From Cercis canadensis (taxonomy: Eukaryota; Streptophyta; Magnoliopsida; Fabales; Fabaceae), in assembly GCA_003255065.1 (NCBI GenBank), contig QAOA01005271.1, positions 1,420,869 to 1,484,868 on the forward strand: a DNA stretch of 64,000 nucleotides, written 5' to 3'. The notes under the pieces are model-generated. The model saw only the letters and a list, made by a program, of their open reading frames with translations. It did not search any database and was not told the DNA's origin. Numbering within the stretch: position 1 is the first letter of the stretch; each line of letters opens with the position of its first letter. Shown here in pieces: positions 10,188 through 22,892 of this stretch. The position numbers were made by a program, and so were the translations under genes.

Positions 10188-10734
10188 GGATTAATTGCAA
10201 TTTTGGTCCCCTATTTTAACCAGTTGAACGTTTTGGTCCCCTTCTTTAAAAATGAACTGTTGAGTCTTTCTATATTCATAAAATATACAAGTTTAGTCCA
10301 TTTATCTTTAAGTCAAAATTCTTAGGTTTATTTCAAGGTGTAAAGTTCTCTGATTCATAATCCCACCATTCAGATTGAAGAGCTACGTCTTGTGAATCTT
10401 CCCATTAAATTTCAGCTCAATCTAATGGTGAGAAAGTCTAAATTTTTGGTTGGATGAAAACTTATGATTTTGGTATTTTGGGTTGAGTCCCACCGTTAGA
10501 TCGAGCTAAAATTTAGTGAGGAGGTTCACAAGATGTAACACTTCAATTTGAACGGTGGGATTATAAATCAGAGAACTTTACACCTTGAAATAAACCTAAG
10601 AATTTTGACTTAAAGATAAATAGACTAAACTTGTACATTTTATGAATATAGAAGGGCTCAATAGTTCATTTTTAAAGAAAGAGGACCAAAACGTTCAAGT
10701 GGTTAAAATAGGGGAGCAAAATTGCAATTAAATC
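10188..10734. mobile_element. 547-bp near-palindromic non-autonomous element (Mutator-like), copy 1
   Basis: The two halves are inverted complements over almost the whole length. The ends read TTAATTGCAATTTTGGTCCC inward from each side, and the unpaired centre is only about 50 bp near 10430-10490. A 9-bp direct repeat TTTATTAAA flanks it at 10179-10187 and 10735-10743. A 9-bp duplication with long inverted ends and no coding capacity fits a Mutator-like MITE. A copy of the same length lies at 27679-28225. RNA from either strand would fold into a very long hairpin. Confidence 0.85.
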
Positions 10735-10743
10735 TTTATTAAA

Positions 10744-11847
10744 CAATACTTTGATTGTATGTCAGCTACATTTACTCTTGTAGTCCAAATCCATTTAGCA
10801 AAAGGAGCACTGTGGAAAAGGAATGAACAGTTATGATCTACTCCAGGCATGTAAAATACTGATCTTGACATCTTTCCTAGGAAAAACTACCTAGACTTCT
10901 TCGTAAATCTGGTACATCAATCCTAACCTAAAGCAACGCCAGGAAGGAAAATTAGAGAAAAGAAATTTCAAGTTATTAAAATGATAAAGTTGTGTAAAAT
11001 TAAAGTTATCTTTTTATTTTTTAATATCCAGAGACGAAAAAAAACATTTTCACTCACAAGCTTATCTCTATTTTTTTTTCCAAGTCTACTTGAGAAAAAC
11101 TTATCCAAGAGAACAGCTTGGGAGTTAACAAGTCAAACATATCATAAATCGCCATTATTTGAGTCATTTACTAAATGAGCCAAATTATTTGGTCTATGCA
11201 CCTCTCATTTTGTTTGCGAGCTTGGTTCATTGAGACAATTGGTAAGTCCAGCCACAAGCGGCTAACACGTTGACTTGACTACTTATTATCAACCTTAGCC
11301 AAAGTACCAAAAAAAAAAAAAATTAACCTTAGCTCTGGGACTCACCAAAAATGTCGAATAGCACAGTTGGTACATCAAACCAAGTTTGAAAATTAGTTAA
11401 TAGAATGAATTGTAATAGGATAACTGTTTCTGTTTCGGATTTTAGTTGACATTTCATTTTATTACTTTTTTTTATCTTCGGTGCATGAAACCAAAATGAA
11501 ACAAATCGTATTTAGTAACGAGAATAAATAAGAAAGAAATATTAAAATTCTCATTTTGACCTCTCTAGGAGGGAACAGTGATTATATATAGTCCTAGAAT
11601 TATCACCATTGAAGGCTCTTAATTTTTCTACAAAAGCATATTATCCCCATTCTTACATAATAAAATTAGAAACAAAATAACCATCCTATGTATCAAATAT
11701 ATGTATGTTGACCACTCGCCATTATTTTTTTTGTTTTTACTCTTATCATCTGTAGTTGACCAATCCATGCACCTTGAACCATCGATTGTATGTAAATAGT
11801 GTTATATATACACTCACTCAGTATCTTTAAATAAGAAGAGGCACAAA
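10744..11847. other. Intergenic; no gene seen
   Basis: AT-rich sequence between the palindromic element and the F-box pseudogene, with homopolymer A/T runs. A TATATATACAC sequence near 11803-11813 lies about 40 bp before the F-box pseudogene start and could be its old TATA box. Confidence 0.5.
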
Positions 11848-12831
11848 ATGGCACTTGACCAAGATCTCATAGAAGAAATCCTAGTGAGGGTGCCGGTGAA
11901 ATCTTATCTCTCGTTACCCCAGTGATGAGTTTTCATCAAACTCAGCCTTAACATTACTTTCTGATTAAACATCACATGATTTAGAGCCGCCATTTCCGAA
12001 TGGTCCAAGCAATGTCATTTTTCTGTCTATGGAAAAGATTTAGACAACCCGAATCCATTAATTTTATGGATTCCAGCGACGAGAAAGGTCAAGCCTCTTC
12101 CTTTACCTCACCACCATCTCTCCCATATGGAAGTATGTACACATGGATTTGGTATTGATCCCAAAACCAAGAGTTACTGTGAGACTCGTCAAAGTTAAGG
12201 ATTTCACCTTGGAACAACGTCAGCTGCCTTTAGCTCAGGTCTATGATTTCATAACGGACTCTTGCAGAATGATCAATGTGTATGTTCCCTTTAATGATTT
12301 AGTTTTACCAATGTCTGATTCATATTTAAATGGTACTTATCATTGGTTGACTAACCAGCACTTTCAACATGACATGATCATCATTTGCTTTGACATGAGC
12401 AAGGTAAGTGTTTTGGAGAATGAACTTGCCCCCTATTGAAGACGACATGGATCAAGAACACATATTCGATTGCAAAATTTCTGTTATCAATGATCGTATT
12501 GTGTATGTTTGGGGATGTTGCTATGGAAAAAAAAAAATGTGTTCATTCTCTGTTTCTTGGTTGGGTCGAGATTTGGATAATGAATGAATATGGTGTTGAA
12601 GCGACTTGGACTAAAAGATGTAACATTGGACCACAATTTGAATCGGGAAGTTTTCTGGGATTTTGGAAAGATGGCTATAGAATTGTTGCAGATCAAGGAG
12701 AGAGTAGATCACTGGTTTTATATAACCTTGATACTCAGGAGCTAGGGCAGGAGTTTCCTGTTCATCTATCATCAATGTTGTTTCAAGCTTTTAGATATGT
12801 GGAAAGTATATTTCCCTTGTCTCAAGCTTGA
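11848..12831 (+). pseudogene. F-box protein pseudogene (F-box associated type)
   Basis: Starts with a good F-box N-terminus (IEEILVRVPVKSYLS) at ATG 11848 but stops at TGA 11923 after 25 codons. Relics continue in changing frames: NPLILWIPATRKVKPLP (about 12048-12098), HGFGIDPKTK (about 12140-12170), LNGTYHWLT (about 12328-12354), a stop at 12437-12439, then EIWIMNEYGVEATWTKRCNIGP onward to a stop at 12831. These are the conserved blocks of the F-box associated interaction domain in the right order. The intact F-box gene at 22893-23984 shares most of them (NEYGVE, WTKR, NIGP, GSFLGFW). At least two frameshifts and one early stop make a product unlikely. Confidence 0.88.
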
Positions 12832-14197
12832 ACCAATTGATGGTTAACCATGAGCAAGTACAAATTCCTACATGTGAAGAAAATTATTATGTGACAGCAA
12901 AACTCAAGCCATTTGAGTAAAACAGCTGCACTGTAATGCTTAGCAGTTTAGTTTGTGTCTCCAAAGACAACATTTGTAGTGATATCTTTAGCTTAAATAA
13001 AAATTAACATCTTTATCAGCTCTTCTGAGCATTTTATGTCAATTTTTAGATGTGTTCATTCAAGGTTTCCCCCTTTGTTGTATATAAAATAAATTGAAAA
13101 TCAAATAATTAAACTATGAAGATTTGACTTTTTTTGTTAATTAATTTTCACACACGCATCAATGAATAATGCTTTGATACTATAATTGCTAGGGGAAATA
13201 AGAAATAATATCAAATTATCTCAATTTTAACCATTTAAATTAAATCGTCTATGAACATTGTATTTTTCAAATAAATTCCCAATATAGCTCCCTAATTTTT
13301 TTTAAATATCTAAATAAGATTAAAAATAGTTTTTTTTTTATTACATGACAACATAGAGGCTCAAAATTAACCTTAACTTCTTGAACATTACTCAAACTCT
13401 TACCACTAAACCACATTTAATGACTTAAAGAACATTTTTTATTCTCTTATCTGATATCTCTATCCTCTTTTTTCATCTTATTCTATTCTTTATTTTTATT
13501 TTTTTTGGTCACTCCAAAACCAAATTCCTGATGGAAATTCTAGTGAGGCTTTCGTAAAACCTTTGCTGATTCATATGTTTAAGTAAATTCTAATGCTTAG
13601 CCCAGTATCTTAGTAAGAAAAAATGGATTATCTTTTGTTTCTTTTGTTCTCCGCGGTAACCATGTCCATTGTTTTATGTTGCTAAGACTTAACGAAGCCA
13701 CTATGCTGCAGTTAGTTTTTAAAAATGAGAACAATGAAATATGGGAAATTGCATTTTTCTTTCAAGAATGTTAGAAAAGATCTCCGTAAACCAAAATCAT
13801 ACTACAATTACTAGTTCCTTGCTTGGAGTTTATCCTTCAAAATAAACGTCTAACATGATGTTCTATCAACAAAGATAGTATCATAATCCTTTTCTGGCAC
13901 AGTCAATGCAATAAGATATATGCTGACAAAGTAAAGAAAGGTAACTCCAAACAAATAAACTTTTGCACTCTAAATCTATCACCAAAATGATTAGAAGAAA
14001 CGTATAAAATGGATTCATATGCAGCAAGGGATATAAAAAGCGAAAGAACATCCCATGTTTAGGTTAGAAACATAATTGCATATATACGAGTACCTATTAA
14101 CTTCTATCATAGGCTCCTAATGTTATCTAAACTATATCCCAACATATGGAGCAGGTAAGAGAGAGGAGAGAGAGGGAGGGGACCTTATAAAAACAAA
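12832..14197. other. Intergenic; no gene seen
   Basis: AT-rich spacer between the F-box relic and the 3' end of LCYE. The last part would hold the LCYE 3' UTR, because that gene runs leftward and stops at 14198. A GA-rich tract lies at about 14158-14181. Confidence 0.5.
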
Positions 14198-17100
14198 CTA
14201 TATCGTTAAGTAGGTCCTGATCATAGTTGCACCAGTGGGATCTGAAAATAGATGTCTGACTAGACACATCCTCAAGTTATTTGGTGCTATAATGAACATG
14301 TAGAATGCAAATAGCATAAGGTCTGTAGAGGACAGAGTGGAACCAAGAAATCCTTGCCACATCCTGTAAGGAAAAGGCATTCATCAATTATTCCATACTT
14401 GACAACAAGCAATGCACTTCGGCTTTATTCATGAAATAGAATAGACAACTGGTTTATCTATATTCTCAATTTCATTCTGTGTAATTAATCTTTCTCCCAC
14501 TAGATCAGCAATGTGTGAGAAAAAAGGGTATGATAGCATGTAAGGAATGGCAAAAGATCAGATATAAGGCCTTTGTAAAACCAGAAGCAAAATAATCAAA
14601 TAAGCTGTTTCCTAGGAACACTAACAGGATTAACTAAATGGAACATATCTATCTGCAGCACCGTATGGCCTTATTTCTAGCATGAATAGACCATCTCAAG
14701 CACATTGATCACTGGTCAAAATGCTGTTTGATAAAAAATTATATATAAGGCCTATAAAGTTTGCAGTTCAGTATCTCATATGAACCTTAATCCAAGCCAC
14801 AAATTCCGTCATTGAAACAAAGATATCAACTCTAGTTTTGCAGTATTTCATGATCTAGAGCATAGCTCACTAGGTTTTCAAACATCAATTAGTCAGGAAG
14901 CATTGATCCTCAGCATCTAGGAGTATAATAAGTCATCTGAATGGATCATTCTGGGATACCAGCTTTCATCCTCATGCAAGCAGTCCTTTCATGGATATAC
15001 TGGGAATTGATTTGGAAAGAAAAGCAAAAAGAAAAATAGAGAAATCTGAATAATTGCTAAAGAATCTAGCACCGACAAGCATATGGTTGCGTGGTTCCCT
15101 CCCTCCTTATCAAGGGCTTGAGTATAGAGGAAACCAAAAATTGCAAAATTGAGTTACCGGCGCCTGCTCAGGTTTTTATGACAGTTAATTCTTCTATTCA
15201 GGTGTAGACTTGAGTTATCTGATAGGAGGTTTTCCTGACTTTCAACTATTGAAGTGAAGAAAAAAAAAGAATTCTGTAGACTAAAAAAATTTGTATAGCT
15301 GAACCTATATATCTGGCAAAGGCTTTGCCAAGTTCTATGCATGTGTATAATTTTCTGCCTACAAATAATACACCTAATGCTAATCACATTATACTTGAAA
15401 AGCATCATAAAGCAAATTCCAACATATCTACCACATAAATGAGAGAGAAAAGAGATCATACCAATCAGGTAACCGAAAGAAAGTATGAAAGAACGTTCTG
15501 ATTTCTTCAATGTCCAGCTGCAGAATTAATGCTAATCCAAAGAGAAAGAATGCCCTTTGTCGTTTTCTTTCTTGTGGCCAAAGTGTGTTCCAGGCTGAGA
15601 GACAGAGAAAAGGTGAATGCATATATTAGTAGAAATCCTCACATCAATACTATGTCTTACAGTTTTTGCTCCATAATTTTGGAATATGGAATAAACACTA
15701 TAAATCTATATCTTGACAGTTATATGTTTTAAACTACTTTATAATTTTTCTGCAGGATAGTACACAACCGTTTAAGGATGGAAAGTAAATAAGCACAATT
15801 TGAATCATGATTATGTTTATTATCTTATTCTCATGATTACAGAGCATCAACCCATCCCCATCTACATATTGAAAAGTACACAAACAAATAAACTAAATGC
15901 TCCTCAGATCAGCAAACAAAGAAAGGATTATTTGACCAAGAATCTCCTAATTTTGCAAATATATGAAACAGATGAAAGAAACTAAAGAAATTCTCTCCAA
16001 GGAGTAGCTTAGAAGAAGTTTGCAACTGTTACAGTGTCAACCAAAATCAACAGTGAGGAAATCAACCAAAGCAAGCTGAAAGTGGGTTATTAGAAGATTA
16101 CATTGTTGAATTACAAGCAAATGGCAATTGAATACCTTGCATAGATAGATTTTCTTTAGTTCTTTCATGAGTAAGAATGTCCCTTGGATGACCCTCTTTC
16201 AAAATAGTACAAATTACTGAAGCATATTTTGGAGCTTCTGACAAAGATCTCACAACTGAATATCCTGTTGGGTAAAATCAGAGATATAAGGACATTGTTT
16301 AGATTAAACATATCCACGAAACTAATATATGATGTTTTCTTGCCTGTGGCTGGATGCACCATGCTGGCAGCAGCACCAAATGCAAGATTCTTTTGCTCTG
16401 TATTTGGTAAGGATCCACCAACTGGAATATAAGACCATTCCTGCAAAAAAGATTATAGATGTCTGGTTATTTTCTGGGTACTCATAATTTAGATTCAGAT
16501 GCAAGTCAGTCCATTGTCTTATAAGCCTGAAACTCAATTGGCAAAAAGATATTCCAAGATACACTAGAAGGACTTGTCAATACCATATAATTGTCTCAAG
16601 AACCCTAATATAACATCTAAGGACAGCTGAAAATTGAGGATACTAACGGACAGTATATTTAATGGAAGCACATAGAAACTTGGCTGGTTACAACATTATA
16701 TGAGGCCTGTAGACTTTCAACTCTAACTGTCTTTTATTTTGGTCTAGGCTTCCAGTGTACTAAAAAGGATCATATATTAGATGAGCAATAGGTGCTACAA
16801 ATACCATCATCAATCAAATGTGCTAAGCGTAGGAAACAGAAGACATGTAATGCGAGTGGTCATTTATTGATCATAATATGCACATCAGTAGTCTACTATA
16901 TGAGATAAGGCATGACACCCTTCTTTGACACTACGTAAACACAAGAAAAATATCACTCATCAGTGATAAATTTTAGTGCCATTACCTCTTCATAAGTTTT
17001 TGTGATTCTGATCCCCATGGTATTTAGTCTTGAAAAGAGCTTTTTCTTCAATAAATCAAAAGGCATGGCATCTTTTGAGGCCAAACAAGTTTCCTACATT

Positions 17101-19975
17101 TGACATTTTTACATGAATTCACACAGAACTGTAATAGGTTGACCAATGTAAAATAATGCACTCAAAAACATTGAGCAAACCTCAAAGAACACTCTTGTCG
17201 GAGACATGGGCATCACATAAAGAAATGTTGGATAATTCGCTTCTAGACAAGGAACATTTTGCTTCATGAAATCTCTGTAATCCATGAAAACCATCAGGTT
17301 TGGATCATAGGGATTGTTTTCCACCTAAAATATTTTTTTTTAAAAAAAAAAAGGAGAGATAGTTAATTGCTGTTGCATTGTAAACTTATTTCAAGAAAGA
17401 GAGCATAATATAGGGTTAAGAAGAGAGAAGACAGACTAATATTTGGTGAAAATATGGATTTGGAAGAATTCTCATATATATCACCAAAAGCATCTTCATG
17501 TAATTTCCCATACTTCCAGCTTCAAACAAACACCAAAAGTTGGAATTGTTTAACAGACTTACAAAATGTAATATGATTAAAAAGTGTTGCAATAATCATA
17601 ATGAACAGAGTTGCCTGTCACCAGGCTTCTGCCATGATATAGTAACAAACACTCAATCAGATTAACCACACAAAGCAAGATAATTTCTTAGGTCATGCAT
17701 TTAAAAAGATATTGAAGAGGAGAAACCAAGGACATCAGGAAATCTTTGATGATGATAGCATCAACCATAACTATAATTGCATATTGAAAAATAGTAAACC
17801 ATAGACCTAACCTCCTACCTCAACCTCCACACCATAAGCTGTTTGAACAGACACCTTTGGACCCCCAACCTCATACTGCAATAGTTTCCCTGAAGCTGCT
17901 CCTGATGCAACAGTAACAAGCCTATATAACATGTCAGAAGTTTCATCGTAATATAAGAGTAAATGGACGAATATTATCAACACATGGATAAAGATTTAAA
18001 AGCAAGCTAATTACATCGTACCTGGAGGGCACTACAATACCATCTTCACAGGCAACATGACTATGACCATTGCCAGTTTCAACAATCCTTTCTACTCTTG
18101 AGCTAAGATATGACACACCTGACTCGACACACCTAGGAAAAATTAATATGAATCATAAATCTAAAAATACTAAAGAAAATCTATTATTCATAGGCAATAA
18201 AATTATAATTAGTAGAAATGATAGTAATACTAATAATGCATCACAGACATTCTTACCTTCTTAACAATTCCTCATGAAGCAGATGTCGACTGACGCGTCC
18301 GTAAGCACGGCCAATCAAAATTGGATCCTTATCATCAAGATATACAATAGTATCCTGCCAAACATGCTCAATACAACCTTCAAGTCCAAGACCTGAAATC
18401 ACAGTGAAGCATATTCATTAATATGTAAATGAAAGCAGAGTTTATGCATCTATCAAAAAAAAGAAACATATCATGCACCCCGCAGCATAAATGTCCAAAC
18501 TGAAAACTATCAAGACATGATAGAGTTCATTGGTTTATCAGGATACAGAAACATACGAGAACTGCTTTTCAATGGAATCTGATAAGCAACTAATACATAA
18601 TTTTACTGAGAAAGAGAATATTGCAGACTTACACTTTCTCTGTTTCAGAAGCTAAAAAGTGACAATCATTATCATGACGTGGGTGTTTACAAGCAAGCAA
18701 CCACAGCATTATCTCAGTTGATTTATAAATTTTACCCATTATTCATATAAAAAAAAAAAAAAANAAAAAAAAAAAAAACCAAACAAACAAACAAATTCGA
18801 CAACTGATACAAAAACAATAAAGTGAAGGAGTAAGAATGGTACCTTTAAATTCATCCTCCCACACGCCATAATTATTTGTAAAAGGGAGATCCGGACCAA
18901 TAAGTCCAACTTTTAGTCCTAACTTGGCAGTTTCTCTAGCAAGAGCAAGACCAGCTGGACCACAACCAATCACAACTAGATCCAGTATATCATCTCCTAT
19001 AGATATTGGTGGTAACTGCAACAGTAGTTAAGAACAGGACCTCAGAAAGAAAATACGAGTCCAAACAATTAATAGTAGGAAAGCTGTAATTGCCTTTAGA
19101 TTTACACAAGTTATTAGCAGAAAGACAGGTTGTGCTTGGCAATATTAAAGGAGATGCAACATCAAGGAGCCTCAACTCACCAAACAGAAAGTAATATAAA
19201 TTCCAATATCAAGATATTTTATAAGTCAACGGTGACTCAATCAAGAGTTGAACAGGAAAGTGGAATTACTTAATAATTTAAATCTCCAAAGCATGAACCA
19301 AAAAGCAACATTCCTGATGCCCAGAATCTTGTAAATAATCTTAAAAGGGAAAGGCACAGTTTAGCTGGAGCTTCTCTATAAGAAATTTCAAACAACAGAG
19401 AGCAACAACGGTTTCCTAAAAGCGAAAAGCAAGCAAAACCCACTGTCAACTACTTTATGAAGACCATTTAAGCCCGAGAACACAAGTTGATCACCATCTA
19501 TTGTAATCTCAATCCTTTGAGTTTTCAACAATAAGCTTACATGAAAAACCAACAACAGAAAAATGGCTATTTTATCCAAACAAACCTCGTGCAACGTTCA
19601 TGATTAAAATTAGATAAAATATAATCATCATGGGTATCTTTGAAAACCCATAAGAAAACAGAGCTCGAAAGGAAAAACCTTATCCGCAAGCTTGGATTGC
19701 ATATCCATGGATTTATTCTGCTGCATTTGGACGAAAAGAAGTTCAGAACCACCAGCCTTGATATAATCTTCCTCATCGGTGAAATTCTCTTTAACAGCGA
19801 CGCAACTTTCACTCCCTGCAGTTGCACTAGCTTTCACTCGTAAGCAATGTGAATAACACCAACCATACCCACAAAAAGACGTTTGCTTTCTCATCATACT
19901 CTTCCTTCGGAACCTCGAAGATGGGCTAAAACACACCGTCATTGCCGCGAAATTCCGGGCTCCAACGCACTCCAT
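14198..19975 (-). CDS. LCYE: Lycopene epsilon-cyclase, chloroplastic (11 exons)
   Basis: Adds an epsilon ring to lycopene in plastids, the branch step toward alpha-carotene and lutein. Exons on the minus strand: 19975-19679, 19015-18844, 18392-18257, 18132-18022, 17921-17819, 17324-17181, 17093-16986, 16440-16344, 16264-16136, 15594-15462, 14363-14198. They sum to 1596 nt, 531 aa, close to the family length, and every phase fits. Seen: a transit-like basic N-terminus (MECVGARNFAAM), FAD-binding DLVVIGCGPAGLALA (about 111-125), the cyclase motif FTNNYGVWEDEF, MVFMDYRD, PMSPTRVFFE, WSYIPVGGSLPNT, FLFGLALILQLDIE and the C-terminal block DPTGATMIRTYL. The last two hydrophobic stretches are likely membrane contacts. 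Intron 8 begins GC rather than GT (16343-16342). Intron 2 holds a poly-A run with an N at 18764. NMT, also minus strand, is the next conserved neighbour upstream. Confidence 0.95.
18745..18778. other. Poly-A run with an N (assembly join) in LCYE intron 2
   Basis: A homopolymer A tract of about 30 bases is interrupted by one N at 18764. It lies inside an intron, so the coding frame is unaffected. The true run length is unknown. Confidence 0.8.
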
Positions 19976-21264
19976 TGTTCACTCTTTCTCTTCTCTCGGT
20001 TCAAGGTGCTGCCTTTTTTCACTCTTTGCTTCTAAACATGGCTTCGAGCCACTAGTTCCAAGCAAACACCTTCAACGAGTTAAACGACAGCGTTTGTGAG
20101 AATGAGAGCTCCTTCTCTGCTATGTAAAGTGTTTTTTTCTGTTCTTGCTTTCACTCTGACTAGCGTGAAAAGAACAATCAGCGGCTTAGAGATAGGGGAA
20201 GGGAGGGAGAGTTTTATGGTGAGTTTTAATTTGCTGAGTTTTAAACTATCATCCAAAATCTGCCACGTGGAAAATGTGGATTGGATGAGGTTAGCGAAAA
20301 GCTTCCGTTCCCTTATCGGAAATGAGCCGTCAAAGAGCACGTTATTGACTTATTGTTATTTGTTAGAGGCCGGAGCTTCGAGAAACGGTCTTCTCATACT
20401 TTTTCGCGGAATCCTAACTGTGTTTGGTGTTTCCGTTTGGCGTCAAATTTATTCTGTGAATGTGAACGACATTTAAAAACGTGCCGTTTTCCATGTTGAA
20501 AAGCATGATGTGCTGTCCTGACTTGGAAACACCAAAACCTATGTTGTACCGAAACGTCAAAATTAGGCACGTCCCCAGAAACAAGGCCAAAACACGAAAT
20601 GTGTCTCATATGGAGGAAACGCTGAAAAATATCCAAAATGCTGGTTTTTTATTTTTATTTTTATTTTTGACATTTCAAAACGTCACGTTTCGCCAAAAAA
20701 ATGTCAACGAAACCTATTTGAAATGCTAGTCATTTCTAACGACATCGTTTTGGAGACTAGATTTTTTGTTTTAGTGGATCAGCGTCGTTTTGAAGCTGCA
20801 GTGAGGGGACTTAAATGGGACGATGTCGTTTTTGGCAAGAGTTGCAAGCCCATATTTGCCAAAACGACGCCGTATGGACTGTGCCCCCATTTTTTATCCT
20901 CAACCCAAGCTCAAATCAGATTTTAGGGTTGTTCTTTCCCCATTTTCACCAAATTTCAACTTTCAACTCCTATGCTTCCTCTTCGGTGGTGCCTATTTTC
21001 ATCCTCGTTCTTGAAGTTGCTAGCTTAATTATCACTTAATGAATTTGAGATTGAAGATGTAATCATTGGTGATGGTGGTAATGAAAATGAAGAAATTAAT
21101 AGTGTTATGATTTGAATTTTGGTTGATTATTTGTATTTTGGAGTAATACTTAATATTTGTTAGTTGTTATTTATTTGCTAAAGATTTATGTTGATATTTT
21201 TTAATACTTGAGAATTTTAAAATTGTTCATTATAAGGATTTTTAGTTGATATTTGCTAAGGATT

Positions 21265-21297
<33 letters not shown>

Positions 21298-22892
21298 GCG
21301 GCGTTTCCATACCCACAATTTTTAAAAATTGTAGTACCGACGTTTCGTACCTATACCGGAGATGAGCGTACCGGTCCCCGTGCAACATAGACCAAAACTA
21401 ATAAATAACTAATAAACCCGTCCCTTTGTTGGGTTAACCAAATAGAAAAGCTTCACTTGTCTCCTAAAACGGAAAAAAGAAATGCAAATAATTTAGTTGT
21501 TGTAAATGGTTTATTTAGAGGTTTTATGTGAAATGTTTTTGATGATAAATTTATTTTAAATTAAATTATTTTGTATTTAAATATATAAATTTTTGTTAGG
21601 CAATAGCATCTCAATTTTCTGTCTTTTTTTTGTGTTAAATTTTAGATTATACCACTTAACGTTTGTAACACTTTATAAGCACAAATACTCTTCCAAAGAG
21701 TTTCTAGGTTGCAATTGCAACAGTAAAACTATTAAAAACAAATCACTCGGTGGTAATAGCTTCGGCCATGGCCATGAGTTATCTACTAACAGTCTAGGAA
21801 ACGGCAACCTAGTTAGTTAAAATTTAAAAGAAATAATCTCAATGGGGGGCTCTGAGTTGCCTCTTCATTTTCTGGGGACTCAGAAATTTCATCAGAGTCA
21901 GAGAGCAATAAAATGCAGGGTGCATGCAATATTTTTTTGGTCAATTGTAATATATCTTCATATCATTATAAATTCAAAAGGTTTTTTTGGTTAATTATTA
22001 TTTAAATTAAATATGGTGGGAGTAGACATGAGTTAACTTAGTGGAATCACTCTTGTCCCTTGCTAACAGCTAATTAAACTAAAGAATTAAGAATCCTGTA
22101 ATAAAAAAAAAGAACTATCAAAAGGCGAGAAACATTTTTGAAACTAGCAACTCCAACTTTGATTTGTGATCAACCATGTATCATGTCGGGTTTGAATTGG
22201 TACAAACACATCCCTAAACTCATTTTCCTGCTGAGTGTGGCTATTTAAAACCAGTGTTTTCACTCACTATCCTCTCCTATTTTTTTTATTTCTCTTCTCT
22301 CTCTTATGCTTTAGCTACCCATGCATTTAATTAGTATAAAAGCCAAAGCCAATAAAGATATTATCAAATTAGTGTATATTCATTATCATAATAAAACACG
22401 GGTCTGGAACTGGAAAACCTTAAAAAAGTGGATATGGCAGTGATCAACAAGCGATAGCACAGAAGACTATGGGAACCAAAATGTTATTTTTTGAAAATAA
22501 AAATAAAAATAAAAATGAAGCCTGTTAAATACTAAAACAGTGATGCGTAAAGCTTCTTCCTCTCCTCCACTTCAATCCTAGAAGAATGAGAAGTTCAGAT
22601 TTTGTAGACTTGTTTAATGACTCATCGCAGCAAATAAATACAAATATCAATAAACTTTTCAATGTATGCAGTACATAGCAATGAAGATAACATTGAATTA
22701 CAAAGCCTGTAACTTCACTACCAAATATAAAACAGAAAAAAGAAAAAATTATTTCAAATCATGTCCTGTGAGAAGCAAAAGATGGATGTTAAGAAAATAC
22801 ACTACCACAATACCAATAAATTGGTTAAAAGTGTTGTTGTCACAGACACGAACTCTTGTCACTCTGCATTCATCAGCTGGAGCTCATTGCAT
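19976..22892. other. LCYE upstream region and intergenic; no gene seen
   Basis: The first few hundred bases are the presumed LCYE promoter and leader. The stretch 20460-20900 has many CGTTT/AAACG words in both orientations but no frame I recognise. A dinucleotide (AT) microsatellite lies at about 21270-21295, followed by a short GC-richer patch (21296-21390) that may be an old repeat. The rest is AT-rich, and 22560-22892 is the 3' flank of the F-box gene. Confidence 0.5.
21270..21295. repeat. (AT)n microsatellite
   Basis: About 13 uninterrupted AT units, in the upstream flank of LCYE. Likely length-variable. Confidence 0.85.

Noticed and set aside
20460-21390. CGTTT-rich stretch as a gene or regulatory array
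   Set aside because: The words are irregular in spacing and orientation, and no frame or hairpin emerges. It was left as intergenic.
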